A stretch of DNA of 64,000 nt from Rhodamnia argentea (taxonomy: Eukaryota > Streptophyta > Magnoliopsida > Myrtales > Myrtaceae), in assembly GCF_020921035.1 (NCBI RefSeq), contig NC_063156.1, positions 23,298,283 through 23,362,282 on the forward strand, given 5' to 3'. Shown here in pieces: positions 23,210-36,510 of this stretch. How positions within the stretch are numbered: position 1 is the first letter of the stretch; the number at the start of each line of letters is the position of its first letter. A program made the translations under genes and the position numbers. A model generated the notes under the pieces. That model made no database searches and had not been told where the DNA came from. It saw nothing but the letters and a program-made list of their open reading frames with translations.

Positions 23210-26200
23210 TCACTGTGCTTTATCTCCAGGGTGCAATTGCTGCATCCGAGATGTTGCCACAAGTGTTCCTTTGCCCACATCACTGGCTTGAGTAAAGGCG
23301 AATTCTGATACCAGGGCCAGATGATCGCTCCCCACTTTCTGCACGATCAAGATTAAGATTAATCCATATTTCGTTGCAGAAAAAGAAAACAGTTAGTCTG
23401 GATGACAAGTGGTAATTTGTCTCAGCATAAATCAACTCAAGCGTGAAGATGGCCACTGATCAGGCATGCTCAAAAATTGAGAAGCACTTCAATTTGATAG
23501 GAAAATGCAAACAGATGGGTGCAACTGCTACCTATGAACTAGGTGAACAAATCCCTTGCTAATTTTACTGATCTTCCATGTTGTTGCACACTGTTACTTG
23601 AATTCTATAACTCAAGAACAAGAGAAAATGGAGTAGAAGGCAGATCAACCAATTAAAACTACTTGTGCAGACGCAGTATTCTTCAGGGTTTGAAACTCGT
23701 CCGGCTGCAATATACGAGTAGCCAACCACCACTAGGGCAAAATCCAGATTTAATTCTTGGAACTATAGCTCTTCGATAATTTTTAAATAGTTTTGTCACC
23801 TGTCTTTGTATTATTTACTTAGGACTGTGTTGCTAGCTTTCCTTAAGATCCAAAAGGCTCAATTTTGTTGCTTGTCTATGGATCAAATTCTTCTGGTTTT
23901 CTTTTATTACGGAAACTTTGCATGTTTTTTTCTTACTTAGGAAGATCATCTACCAAGAGTTACAGATAGGATGAGACTGCAAACAATAATTCTTGAGCAA
24001 CCCCTATGAATGTCCCAATCTTAAATGAAGTCCTACTTACTTTGCATGGCAAACCACCTGTTCTCCGAAGAATATCAACAGGGGGAGTGTCCAGAACTCT
24101 TGTAGGTGCAAGACCCTTTGAGTACCTGTACCGAGCAATAAGCACATGTAGAAATTGTTAATTGATAGTCTCTCAGCTGCTCTCCAGAAAGACTGGTCGT
24201 CAAACTCTTATGGAGGTTCATGATGTCTAGTCTATCCTCCTATACAAGTTTTAGCTCGAAATAACGAACCTCGTCACCTTAGCTGAATTGCTTGGCTCAA
24301 TGAGGAATAAATGAACTGAAAGTAAAGGAAGAAATCTCTCCTAAGAAAATGTGCAATGTCCAACAACAACTTTACCAAATGGATCTGTTTGGGGCAAGGG
24401 AACGAACAAGACAAATTTCACATAACCAATAGCGCAAGAGCCATTACGTAATAGGCCTCCTCTGCAGACGAGAACTCTTAAATATTTAACATCTTGCGGC
24501 CTCATAAGTGGTGATGACTTGTCCAAGTGCTTAAGAATTGCATCAATCGATGCAATGCTATTATTGTGACATATAATCAGTTCTTACACTCTTGACTGTT
24601 TTTAATTCACCACTTTATTTCCATTTCCTAGCCTAATTATTTCCTTTACGTAATAGGCCTCCTCTGCAGACGAGAACTCTTAAATATTTAACATCTTGCG
24701 GCCTCATAAGTGGTGATGCTTGTCTTAAGAATTGCTAATCGATGCATGCTTTATTGTGACATATAATCAGTTCTTACACTCTTGACTGTTTTTAATTCAC
24801 CACTTTATTTCCATTTCCTGCCTAATCAATGGATTCTCTGAGGATAATCAAAAGCCAAAAATTCACATTTCAAGCGGAAAGGTATTTACTTAGATTAAGA
24901 TGCTTTTTTTACCCAAGGTTGACCAGACTATACAAGCATATACTAATACTACTATTTATACAAACTGATTCGTAACTGTAGTTTGTCATAGAAATAATTG
25001 CTTGATGCCATATCCTCTTTCCATCCAATTTGTAATGATACCATACATAGATCGTTTGTCGCTCTTACTAAATTATATGTCTTAACATCAATAAGGAGAG
25101 GAGCTTTTGCAGTTACTTATGCAGTCAAACCTACGTTTTTTTCAACTGTCCCTTTTTTATCTTCACTTTACTGATGGTTAATCTTTTAGTTAAACCTACA
25201 TCACATACCAAATATAGTCAACTGTCCCAAAAAATTTTGAGTGGTACGAAGTTGCGAGCGGTTCACCATTTGAGTCCCTTGTTCTGGCTGATCCCTGAGA
25301 ATATTCAAATTGGACAACAACATAATCAGATATCATCATTCTGGAGAGTAGATGAGAACCACAAATTGCCCTATGTAGCAAAATTAAGACATAAGGAACA
25401 TACCCTTATTGTGGCGTAGGAGCTCTTAAGATACAATGGATGGGCAACAACCTCACCTTCAGCTTTACCACCAGCAGTTTTGATCTCTTCGTCAGTCCAG
25501 CCACATGTCAAAAATCTATGATGAACAACAGCATTTCAGTATGAAAAAAATCTGACAAACGTGAAATAACATTTCTAGCCATATAAAGTCAGGAAGAAAA
25601 ATCAAGCTATTTTTTTTCAGATTGATATAAACTCCGCCTATGTATGTTTACATAGCCTGTCCCAAGCTACGATAAAGGAGGAGGGTTGCATCGGGCGTAG
25701 CGAGCCGATTGTAAAAAAAAGCTATTTTTATGAGATGAACCTTTCTGATTTTTGTTGGAGCGTAACCTTCTTAGCGACGCATTGCATTAGTGCCTGGGTG
25801 TAGCGAAAAATGGGCAAGAGTCCTTGCACCAAGATAGGTGGATGCAAGAAGTAAGGAAGCTAGCCTTGGGCCATCATTCCCAAAGTGATGCGCCACATCG
25901 GTGCCCGAATGTGGTGGTAAGTGAGCTAGGGTCCTCACACTTTTATGGGCGAGTGTTGGGGGCAAGAGATGCCCGGGGGGTAAGGACTCGATTGGGGAGT
26001 TGGAACATATGAACCTTAACGGGGTAAGTTAAGGGAGTTAGCGGATACTTTTGCTAGAATGAGAGTGAATATTGCTTGCCTTCAAGAGACTAAATGGGTA
26101 GGAGAAAAGGCTAAGGAAGTGGAAGGCACCGGATTCAAGCCGTGGTACATAGGCACAAAAAAGAGTATAAATGAAGTTGGGATTTTGGTCAATAAAAGTT

Positions 26201-29200
26201 TCAAAAATAGAGTTGTTGATGTTAAGAGAACAGGAGATAGGATTCTTTTGGTTAAGCTAGTAGTGGGAGACTTGATTTTGAATATCCTTAGTGTGTATGC
26301 CCCCCAAGTTGGACTGCAAGTATCCGATAAGAACAGATTTTGAGAAGATCTGGGAGAGATTTTAAGGGGGATACCATGCGAAGAGAAGGTATTCATAGGA
26401 AGAGACCTAAATGGACATGTTGGTCAAAGTAGTGGAAGTTTTGACAAAGTTCATGGAGGATTTGGCTATAGGACTAGAAATGAGGCTAGCGAAGACATCT
26501 TGAGCGTTGCATTAGCTTATGATTTGATGTTGGCAAATAACTTCTTCGGGAAAAGAGAGTCACATCTAATCATTTTTCGCAATGAGTCAAAATTGTAACT
26601 AGATTGATTTCTTTCTTGCTAGAAGAGAGGATAGAGCCTCGTATAAAGATTGCAAAGTCTACCCTGGAGAATGTGTAGCTATGCAACATAAGTTGGTGAT
26701 CTTAGAGGTTTGGTATAACAAAGTACAAAAAATGTAGAGAAGTACTCGGAACCCCAAAATAAGATGGTGGAAGTTAAAAGAGGAAAAACAAACAAATTTC
26801 AAGGAAAGAATGCTTCGGGAAGGACCGTGGCAACTAGAGGGCGAAGTAAATATCATGTGGAACGAGATATCTAACCGCATCTAGAGAGTGGAAAGAGTGG
26901 TGTTATGGGAAAGTAGAGGGAACGGACATCAAACAAAGGAAACTTGGTGGTGGAATGAAGAGGTGCAAGAGGCAATTAAACAGAAGGAGTATTTTAGATG
27001 TTTGCATAAATGTCCTAAAGATTAGAATTTGCAAAAGTTTAGATTGGCGAGAAAAAATGCCAAGAAAGATGTGCGAGAGGTTAGAAGCAAGGTTTTCTCC
27101 GATATGTACAAAAAACTTGGGAGCAAAGAGGGAGAAAAAGGTATCTATAGGCTTGCAAAGATAAGGGACAAGAAAAGCAAAGATTTGACACAAGTTAAAT
27201 GTATCAAGGGTGAAAATAAAAAACTCTTAGCAAGAGATGCAGAAAGTTAAGGAAATATGGATGAGCTATCTTAACAAGCTTTTTAATGGAGAGAGCAATA
27301 GAAGTGAGGTGGATTTGGAGGACGCTTTTGATGATTTAAACAGAAAGTTTGTGCGTAGAATTAGAGCGCATGAAGTTAAGGAGGCATTAAAGAAGATGAA
27401 GACTAGTAAAGCCTTGGGACCCGATGGTGTCCCTATTGAAGTGTGGAGATGCTTAGGGGATGTGGTAATAAGTTGGTTGACTAACCTTTTTAACAAGATT
27501 CTCCAAATTAATAAGATGTCCGAGGAATGGAGGCAAAGTATGCTTGTGCCTATCCACAAGAACAAGGGGGATATCCAGAATTGTTCCAACTATAGAGGCA
27601 TTAAGATTATGAGCCACACCATGAAGTTGTGGGAGAGAGTTATTAAGCATCGTTTAAGAATAGGGACCAAAGTCTCTGTAAATCAATTTGGATTATGCCA
27701 GGAAGATCTATCATAGAAGCTATCTTCTTGATACGACAGTTGATGGAGAGAGATCGAGAAAAGAAGAAGGACCTACATATGGTGTTTATTGATCTCGAGA
27801 AGGCATATGATAATAGGGTTTCAAGAAAGATTCTGTGGTGGGTTCTTGAGAAGAAAAAAGTACATTCAAAGTATGTAGAGACAATCAAGGATATGTATGA
27901 TGGTGTTCCTACATGTGTGAAGGCTTGTAATGGCACATCAAGTTGTTTTCCAATCACAGTAGGCTTACACCAAGGTTCTGCTTTAAGTCTTTATCTTTTT
28001 GCCCTAGTTATGGACGAGCTAATAAAAGATATTCAAGATGAGGTGCCATGGTGCATGCTATTTGCAGATGATATTGTGCTTATTGATGAGACTAAAGCTA
28101 GGATTGCCGCTAAATTAGAATGATGGAGAAGCACATTAGAGTCTAAAGGATTTACGTTAAGTCGAAGTAAGACTAAATATATGAAGTGTGAGTTCGACAC
28201 GACAAGAGAAGGAGATCAAGAATCCGTGAATATGCTCGGACGGGAGGTACCCAAGAAAGATGCTTTTAGATATCCGGGATCAATATTGCAAAAGGGGAGA
28301 GAGATTGATGAGGATGTAAGCTATAGAATTAGAGCGGGTTGGATGAAATGACGCAATGCATCAAGGTTTTTGTATGATCGCAAAATCCCTCTTAGGCTAA
28401 AAGGAAAATTTTATAGAACAACAATAAGGCCTACAATGCTATACGGAGCTGAATGTTGGCCAGCACAGAGGCAACATGAGCATAAAATGGGAGTAGCGGA
28501 AATGAGGATGTTAAGGTGGATGTGTGGTCATACAATGATGGATAAGATAAGAAATGAAGATATTCGACGAAAAGTTGGAGTAGTAGCGATGATAGAAAAG
28601 ATGAGAGAACATAGATTGAGATGGTTTGAGCATATTCTTCGAAGATTCCTAGATGCTCCGGTAAGAACAGAAGTTTGTCACCAAGAGCATGATATGAAGA
28701 AAGAAAGAGGTCGGCCGAAACTTACCTGGGGGAAAATAATAAAACAAGATTTAATGAAGTGGAAAATAGATTAGCGTACGGTTTGTCTTAGGACGGAGTG
28801 GAGGAAAGCTATTAATCCAGAGTGTCCTTTTTAGTCCTTTTTCCCTATAGATATATATATTTTATTTTTATATAATTATTTCTTTTTCCTCAATCGATCT
28901 TGCTTTTATTTTATTTTTTTTGGATTCATCGACCGCCGACCCTAACTAGTTTGGAATAAAGGTCATGTTGATGTTGATGTTAATATGTAGTGTCAAACTC
29001 CTAGACAAGCAAAATGGAGCTTTTCACCCATGCGATACAACCTGAAGCTTGACCAGAAACAGCCAAAAAGCAAATCCAATTGATATACCTGTCTATCAAA
29101 AACAAGGAGTTACTTAAGTCCTGCTTTTCACCAAAAACTTGAGCAGGATGGCAGCTTCTTTGGCCAGATAATTCCCTTCGGTCATATGACATGATATCCA

Positions 29201-32111
29201 GCTGCAAATGAAATTCAAATTCATTTCAAAGAGTAGCAAGATTTAGAATATAACATACGAGGTGATGCATGATTAAAAGAGCAATATTTGACATCATTAG
29301 CACAAAGATCCGAATAAATGAAGAGAAGCGCACCTTGGATGTTGACAAGAACTTGTATATAGCACTCTGTCATTAGCAAGTAAAATATCACAACCGAAGG
29401 AATTCCCATTGATGGAGGGATCAATACAATTACTGTGTATGATTACTACCTGTGGAGTGCTGTTGAAATCACCAGCAAGCAGAACAGGAATACTACCCCA
29501 TTTTTCTGAGAGAATATGTGCCCTTGAGGAGAGGTGACGAATCTGAAACGTAATACATCTTACATTTGAATGAGCATAAGCAATTGTATTATAATTAAAA
29601 TAGACACCTAATAAACCAAATGTATTGTGGGACACTTCCCCCGCCTCTATTTCAAACAACATAAAAGATCCAGATATTGCATTTGTGAATTTTGAAATAC
29701 AAACTCCCCTTAAAAGGTGCTCAATACCATTAGATGCTCAGAACTTTATCTATCATGCATTCTAGCAAACGAAAATTAATTTGTTTATGTTCTAAAGGCA
29801 TGCACGGGAAAATCACCACTTTTCAACTTTTTACAGCACATTCAAGAGTTCAGCCAAAAAACAAATTACCAAGACCGGAAAGGCCTTGTATGGTAAAGAC
29901 ACTCTGTGTATGCGTTCATCCTCCTTCTTGTCCAAAAATTTTGTTTCCTCAGATATCCCATCTGTTTTATATGAAAGAGCTGTAACTCCCTCTGTTACAC
30001 TCCACAAACTCCAAACTCCCTCCAAGACATGAAGCCTCAATAACACTCTTACAATCATATGAATACTTTCCAGTTTAAAAAGTCATTGCAGCTACCATAA
30101 TTAACAAACTAGTAGCAAAGTAAGTATATCCAAGCAAGATACTCCAAGGATCTTCAGTTCCTCTTCTAAGCATGACAACAGAGGTCAATCATCAAGGTAC
30201 ACATCTTTAATATTTTGATCCTCAGGTAAGATACAAGAGACAACAAGGTTGCAATGCTTCACTGCTCACAGTGGCGGTAGGCAGTAGAGAAAACTTACTT
30301 GTCCTAACTTGACATCTCCTCTACTCGGGTTATAGAGTACGTGAATATTGCCAACAAGCAGTTGCTTTGACTCCGCTTTGCACGCCTTCCTGCAGGAAAA
30401 GAAGTGAGATGTGGAGAGAAAAGCAGTCTTTTTATCCAAATGAGTATGAACTGAAAAGGGGAAAAAATAAGATGAATCATCAGAATCAGAATAGGTGTCC
30501 TGAATAAATGGAGGAGCCATAGTTGATCTTGTAGAAAGAGTTAAATCAAATGTAGGTCAGTTTGAGTAAACTCTTGCTCAAGCTTGGCCATCTAGATACC
30601 TACCTGAAAGACGGAAAGCTGTGCTACATTATCACGAAGACCGAGTTCTTTAAAATTGATGCTCTCTTCTTCTAATAGCCAAAACCTAATTTAGAAAATT
30701 TCAGACAATTGCAGTTAGCCAATATAGAATTGTAGGGAGCTTGGTAACTCATGCCTCGTCAGTGTTAACTCACTCATTTGCTTTCCAAAATATAGCACAA
30801 CCATCAACAGCATCTCCAGTGCGTCTCTGTCATATCTTAACAGGTAAGCTCTGGATCCTTTTGGCCAATTATATAGTTAGGCAATTAAATACTGGGAAGA
30901 TAACAACCTTATAAGAACCAACATATCCTGCTCTCTCAAGAATTTTCGAGAGCTCGAAATATTTGTCCACCTCCTACAATCAAGCGAGCACCGATCAGTC
31001 TCCTTCTATTCTAGATGTTATGCCACCAGAGTTAGCACAAATAGCTGATGAAAGATCATAAAATATACCTGCAAACAGATAATGTCCGGATTCCATCCCA
31101 TCAGCTCTTCACATATAACATGTTTACGCCGTTCCCATTTCATGTACAGAGAAGGAATATTCGTATATAAATCTCTGTGCTTCAAAGCATTTTTATCTCC
31201 CAGAATGTTGTAAGAAACCACCGTAAATTTCGCTGAAACAAACACATCAAACACCAATGGTAATCAACCTCTTACCTCTTACATGCATAATTAACCATAA
31301 AATCACAAGAAGAAATAAACTAAACTGAAATTGACAGCACTGCTGCTTAATCTCATCTATAACCTAACTCTAAAGCTGCCTCTAAACCATTCCAGTACAC
31401 TAGATTGAGAATTGAGTGAGTTATAATTGGGGAATACTACAATCTGCACAAGTAGCAAATTCTTTGGAATTCCACATTCAACAACACTTGTTTAGAATAG
31501 CACTCGCTTGCATATGGCCAATTATCACAAACAACACGAGGTGAGACACGACCTAATTTTTCAGCATTAAGACTGCAATTGTCAATTTCCGACTCAGTAT
31601 ATCGCTCTCATCCGCATCAAAGCAGATATGCACTAAACAAACCATTCCCTCATTTCCATCCTCGTTCAGCCGTAAAACCGTGATTGAGGCAGTCCGAACT
31701 GCCTGCCGGGATTTCGCATTGACAATCGCAAACATCTGCGAACTCAACACTCGAGCTTACAAAGCTCTCCGAACAAAAAAGAAGCTGGCTGAGGATCTGG
31801 GAACATAACACACCTTGAGAAGCGAGCGGCTGATCGGCCTCGATCCAGCGGCGAACGATCTCCGGCGACGGCCGGTCCTCCGGCGGTCCGCGCCTGAGAG
31901 GGTTGTACCATCGGCGGCTGTAGGAGCGAGTGGACGGCGAGGAGGAGGGCTTAGTGGAGTCGCCGGAGCAGCAGAGAGCGGTGGATTTGCACGTGGACGA
32001 GGACGCAGGTGTCACGGAGAGATGACGTGGAGAGAGTCTGGCGGATGGAGGCGACCGCGAGCAGAGCCACGAAGGAGAAGGAGGAGGACGAGAAGCAGCT
32101 TCGAAGCCCAT
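23210..32111 (-). CDS. CCR4-3-like: CCR4-type deadenylase/EEP nuclease (carbon catabolite repressor 4 homolog 3-like)
   Basis: Thirteen exons on the minus strand: 31814-32111, 31069-31232, 30908-30973, 30774-30826, 30604-30685, 30299-30385, 29450-29542, 29334-29366, 29089-29201, 25404-25515, 25209-25294, 24041-24125 and 23210-23338. The sum is 466 codons plus stop and every phase agrees. Residues 1-99 are Ser/Pro/Arg-rich and may form a targeting peptide. The EEP domain shows SYNILGD (106-112), LQEVDKYF with catalytic Glu155, GDFNST with Asp275 and Asn277, and GSDHLAL with Asp429 and His430, so the metal site is complete. The family trims mRNA poly(A) tails or related RNAs; Mg2+-dependent catalysis is family knowledge. 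For exon 6 the strongest-looking acceptor (30390/30389) is out of frame, and a second AG four bases on (30386) restores it. Intron 9 (25516-29088) carries an antisense LINE; intron 11 has a tandem duplication. Confidence 0.92.
24444..24830. repeat. 202-bp tandem duplication inside CCR4-like intron 11
   Basis: The block starting TTACGTAATAGGCCTCCTC at 24444 recurs at 24646. The second copy follows the first to about 24830. The copies are nearly identical except for short deletions in the second copy, for example around GATGACTTGTCC versus GATGCTTGTC. It lies within an intron (24126-25208), so the reading frame is unaffected. It is either a very recent duplication or an assembly artefact that joined two versions of the same locus. 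Confidence 0.85.
25630..28983 (+). mobile_element. RTE-type LINE (non-LTR retrotransposon), degenerate, antisense in an intron
   Basis: The element lies in intron 9 of the CCR4-like gene in the opposite orientation. The endonuclease part begins near 26059 (MRVNIACLQETKWVG, with SVYAPQVG). The reverse transcriptase spans about 27237-28123, with KALGPDGVPIEVW, FIDLEKAYD and the catalytic block FADDIV. A C-terminal region at 28370-28774 carries TMLYGAECWP and RLRWFEHILRR, typical of plant RTE elements. The 3' end is AT-rich and closes with TTGATG repeats (28968-28982), an RTE hallmark. The single ORF is interrupted by several stops and frameshifts: after 26343, near 26596, around 27250, near 27710, near 28120 and 28350. 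It is therefore not autonomous. The exact 5' end is inferred from the start of homologous-looking sequence at TCCGCCTATGTATG; no target duplication was identified. Confidence 0.88.
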
Positions 32112-32254
32112 CGATCTTCCGACTTGAGGAAGAAGGAGAAGGGGTGGCCTAATGTGCAGCGCGGTGTGTTGCCTCGGATAAAACGGACTAAGAATTGGCT
32201 GTTGGAAACTGCAAGGTAGGAGCTTGTTTTTTCCGCAGATTTTCCTTTTATTCA
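32112..32254. promoter_or_regulatory. Short promoter/5' UTR of the CCR4-like gene
   Basis: Only about 140 bp separate the CCR4-like ATG from a transposon end at 32255, so the core promoter is either very short or overlaps the element. The minus strand is CT-rich here. Confidence 0.3.
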
Positions 32255-32970
32255 GGAGATAAATATACTGAAAATCGTAAATCTTATTACGAATTAACGT
32301 AATCAAATCATTTTATTAACTTCGTTTTATCGAAAAACTCTAACGTGATTTTTTTATTATTTTAGCTATCCTACGTGGCATTAACATAGCTAAATCATGA
32401 TGAGCAAAATCAAAAGAATATCTTGTTGGTCCAAATCTATTTTTTTATCTAAATTTTATTTAAATTAAAAACTAATATAAAAAAAAAGGAAGAGTTAGAG
32501 GACTCGGCGACTCTCGTCCAGATATGGCCCTAGGCCTCACCCAAGATTCGCTTGATAGGCCCTCGCCTGCTATGACAAGGGTCGTTGGCCTACCCTAGAC
32601 CGCCCTTTTAGGCGATGTTGGGCGGGAGCAACAAGGGCCCTACAGGCCTCGCCCTCTTCCGCCTCCTTCTCCTCCTTGCTTTTTTTATTTAGCTTATTTT
32701 TAACTTGAATAATATTTAGATTGTTTGAATTAGATTAAGTAGAGTTGAACCAAAACAACCTCATTTCGATCTTGTTTTTCATGATTTAGCCACATCAACG
32801 CCAAGTGGGATAGCTAGAAGAATAATAAAGAAGCCGCATTAACGTTCCTTGTTAATTAAGTTGGACGCGGAATGATTTGATTGCACTAATTTAATAAATT
32901 TAATGACTTGCACTTTTTGAAAGTTTTTATATTCAATTGCACTTTTAGAACTTTCGGTATACTTATCCCT
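32255..32970. mobile_element. Long-inverted-repeat element A (MULE/foldback-like, non-autonomous)
   Basis: The left end GGAGATAAATATACTGAAAAT and the right end, whose reverse complement begins GGGATAAGTATACCGAAAG, start long imperfect inverted arms. Both arms contain the same series of motifs, such as CTATCCTACGTGGCATTAACATAG against CTATCCCACTTGGCGTTGATG. Arms of roughly 200 bp flank a GC-richer core of about 200 bp with repeated AGGCCTCGCC/AAGGGCC words. There is no coding capacity. Flanks TTTTATTCA and TTTATTTAA are similar and could be a decayed 9-bp target duplication. Assignment to Mutator-like elements is inference. Confidence 0.55.
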
Positions 32971-34229
32971 TTATTTAACGGCGTCTGAATTATTAGTCAA
33001 TTTATATCTAATTTTACGTATTAATCGCATTTTCAAGGTTTTGAAGTATTCCACATGAATAAAAGTTAGAATTGCGAGATAAGTAATGCTTCGAAAAATG
33101 TAACGTAGATAACATGGCATCTAAATTGCGTATTCCATTACTTCTGAAGTGATGGTGTATCCTCCGTCCTTTTTGCAATATAACGAGCATCCATACCTAC
33201 CTATTAAATGATTAATCCCCACGAATTTAAACAATTCTTGTTCATGCCTTCCGGGCAAAGATCTACTCAAAGGGTGAAGAAAGTGTCTTATGGGATCCGG
33301 CACAATGATCGATATGATGTAGTCCATTAGTCACGTTGATTATAAAACAATGCATCCTAATTAACTTTGCATGAATTTTGAAATCTCTCTTTTGGTTGAC
33401 TTGCTTTTTCATGCATCACCATCGCGGGACATAACCACTACAACCAAGTACCTTTTCCACGTGATAGCAAACATTTACGAGGAATGTCACAAACTCGAAA
33501 ATCGGAGGTTTGTTGCCATAGAACCAAACACTTTAGACAATCCATTAGTATTAAGATGGTGGAGTGCCGACAACTGTTTGACCTTAAAAAAATGGAAAAA
33601 AAATCAATAGGGCAAAGAGATGTATCAAATGCACAAACATAAACTGTTTGTTAAATTATCCAATCGTGATGCATCTGATTCGTTGGGCGGATCGACTTCG
33701 TGAATCCAATTTCACATCGCGGTGTCGCTACATCCACCCAAGTATTTCTCCTTCGTATGAGCTATCATTATTGCCTCACTTACGTTAAAATTTTATCCGA
33801 AGATTTTTCACTTCAGGTTCAGTGCCTTTTCAACTTGTTTTAAAATCATTACGTGGTCTATCAAAAAAATTAACACGTGTATTCATATATACAATTTCAT
33901 AAGATCGAATTAATCGTCTTTTAAATAAGGCGGCTTGTCATTTTTAGCAGGCCCAAACAAGCCGGGCCTAAAGTTAAACGGGCCGAACTCACGTGAACCG
34001 GGTTCAGCGCGATGATGGTGAGACGTTCTACGGCCCAAGCTCGAAGAGCTCGTTGTCCGGCGAGCGACGTGTCACCACTCAAATGATTCCCGGTTTACCA
34101 AACGCCCAAATCCTTCCCCTCAACACCACAAAAACTAATCCCAACGACCTTTATTTTTCCCAAGTATTTTTTTTTTCAAATTTTTTTCCCCAAATTGATT
34201 TGGTTTCGAAGCTCACTGAAAAATATCAC

Positions 34230-34267
<38 letters not shown>

Positions 34268-34301
34268 GGAGAGAGAGAGCGAGCCATCTCCGGAATTTTC
34301 C
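32971..34301. other. Intergenic region and promoter of the ClpS1 gene
   Basis: AT-rich to about 33.9 kb with no gene seen. A TCACGTGA palindrome (G-box core) occurs near 33989. A GA microsatellite at about 34234-34280 lies immediately before the ClpS1 start, in the probable 5' UTR. Confidence 0.45.
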
Positions 34302-36510
34302 ATGGAGACTGCAATCTGCGGTCGAGTTTCTCTTTCCCCACATCACGTTTTCAACAAATCGGGTAAATACTGCATGCGGTAGCAGCGTCTTTCTACGTGG
34401 CTTCGCTGGTTCTTTCGCTGATTCGCGGTGTCTCTCATGTTTCTCGATTTGGGCGTTCTTGCATCGGTCGAGGATATCGATTCCGCGACCGAAGAGGTCC
34501 TTCTTGGGGATTGGGGTTGGGCTTTTTGGATTTGGAGTCTTCGTTGGGTCGGTTAACCTTGTTTTGACGGGGGGATATATTGTTTGGCTTGGTGGACGAG
34601 GATGCTGCCTTACCTGTGATTCTTGGAGATGCCGAAGTTTGTGAGTACGGGTCGAGCGAATTGTCGAGCTTGGATTTTGTTCAAACCTTTCTTTGAAGAT
34701 AACTGGGGAACCTTAGTCACGAATTCATAAGATTGTATGGCAGCATTGTCAGTGGTGGATGGTTGGCAAGCCATAGGCGATTCTTGTGGGAGCTCAGAGT
34801 CTAGTGCCGCTCTCCACGGGTTAATTTGGTCGACACCCTGGAATGAAAACTTGGAGAGGAAGTAGCATTGGTCCACTTTGACACATCAGGGAAAGATGAG
34901 AAGCTAGTAGTTGTTTCCTCGACTTTGCTGCACATCAAGAAGCTCAAGATTAGGGGACTTCGATATGATTTGTTCTTCATAACTAGCTAAATGGGATTTT
35001 CCGCTGATTAACCGCTTTCTAACTGGACTGCAAATGGTTTAGAGTCGGTGCAAGTGGCTGAATGTGTAATCCGTAATGGAAGACTGTAGTTGGTTATGCT
35101 TGTAACTGGCTCACGCTTTATTTGAAATCGGAGTGGGTGTAGCATATAACATGTCTGCAAAGCATTTTTTGAATTTTCTTCCTAATATGCTGACAATTGG
35201 CATTAATCAACTATGTTCCGAAATGGAGGTTTTGTTTTTTCATCTGCATATAGGGGTAATTTGCATATAGTTGGGCTGAGCCATGCATGTTCTGCTTGCT
35301 GCATTTTACTTCTACCTACTCTCTCCAATACAGACGGTGAAGGTGTCCTGCATCAGCAGTCATTTGTGCAACTCTTTGAAATTTTTGTTTGCAGTTACGA
35401 CATATTTGCCTTTAGTTGGTCTTCTATTTGTCATTATACATCTTCCACAGTGCTTCTTATATTTCTATGTTATGATTCTTATGACTGTGGCAGGGGATAG
35501 ACATTACTTTAATAAAAAATGCTCTTACAGAAGCAGTTTAACGACAATGTCCACCACTGCATTAGGAAAGGGTGGTGGGTTGTTGGAGAGGCCAACCATA
35601 GAGACAACACCTGGTCGGGAGTCTGAATTTGATGTGAGGTATCGACACTAAAATGCCTTTGGATCTTCTCCATAATCTAGAGCCCAGCTCATGTCTGTAC
35701 CATTCCACAACAGAATGGTATCCTCACCACTTTCCTGTTAAATTGCCTAGCAATTCGCTGTCCTTGATCTCTGGGTTGAGCTATAGCTGCTATCGTATGG
35801 CAATTAATGGGTGGAAACTCTCCTGGCCTACTTACTCTGCTCTGCACCATTTAAACAGCGGACCACATAGTTCAATAAAGGACTGGGTGTTAGGACAAGT
35901 CATTTTATATTTGATTGCATTCGTGCTTGACCTGCACTGTATATGCGCTTGTTCATTCTCTGATGAAATACCAATTTTTGTTCAGGTATGACTTCCATTT
36001 CTAGCATCATGGCCAAACCCCCTTTTTTAAAATAATTGCAGTGGAAATTGTGGGTGGTATTATTGATGTGGTACAATGAATAGAATACTGGGCTACTGTT
36101 GTAAGTAAGCAGTATGGTGTCTGTGATGTCACTAATAAATGAGCGTGCAATTTCTTTTTGGTCTTTTCTTTTTCTCCTCCCTCCATCTTGATGGATGAAT
36201 CTAGAGCACCTAGGATACATGTAACCATCCTGCTTCTATGTGTCTCAGAAAATCAAGGAAAACAGCCCCTCCATACCGTGTGCTGTTGCACAATGATAAT
36301 TTCAACAAGAGGGAGTATGTGGTTCAAGTGCTCATGAAGGTTATCCCTGGCATGACGCTAGACAATGCCGTTAACATCATGCAGGAGGCACATTACAATG
36401 GACTCTCGGTCGTGATTATATGTACCCAAGCAGATGCAGAAGAGCACTGCATGCAGCTAAGAGGTAATGGGCTTCTGAGCTCGATTGAGCCAGACAGTGG
36501 TGGATGCTGA
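34302..36510 (+). CDS. CLPS1: Chloroplast Clp protease adaptor ClpS1
   Basis: Three exons, 34302-34362, 35494-35638 and 36249-36510, encode 155 residues; all phases agree. The start METAICGRVSLSPHHVF is a plastid transit peptide of the type known in Arabidopsis CLPS1. The linker TALGKGGGLLERPTIE TTPGRESEFDVR leads into the ClpS domain (about residues 75-150), with PPYRVLLHNDNFNKREYVV and VLMKVIPGMTLDNAV. The Asn84-Asp85 pair in HNDN is the substrate-pocket signature, and HYNGLSVVIICTQADAEEHC is the ClpC-contact half of the fold. Family knowledge: it delivers N-degron substrates to the stromal ClpCP protease. Intron 1 is 1131 bp and intron 2 is 610 bp. The likely 5' UTR holds a GA microsatellite. 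Confidence 0.95.
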
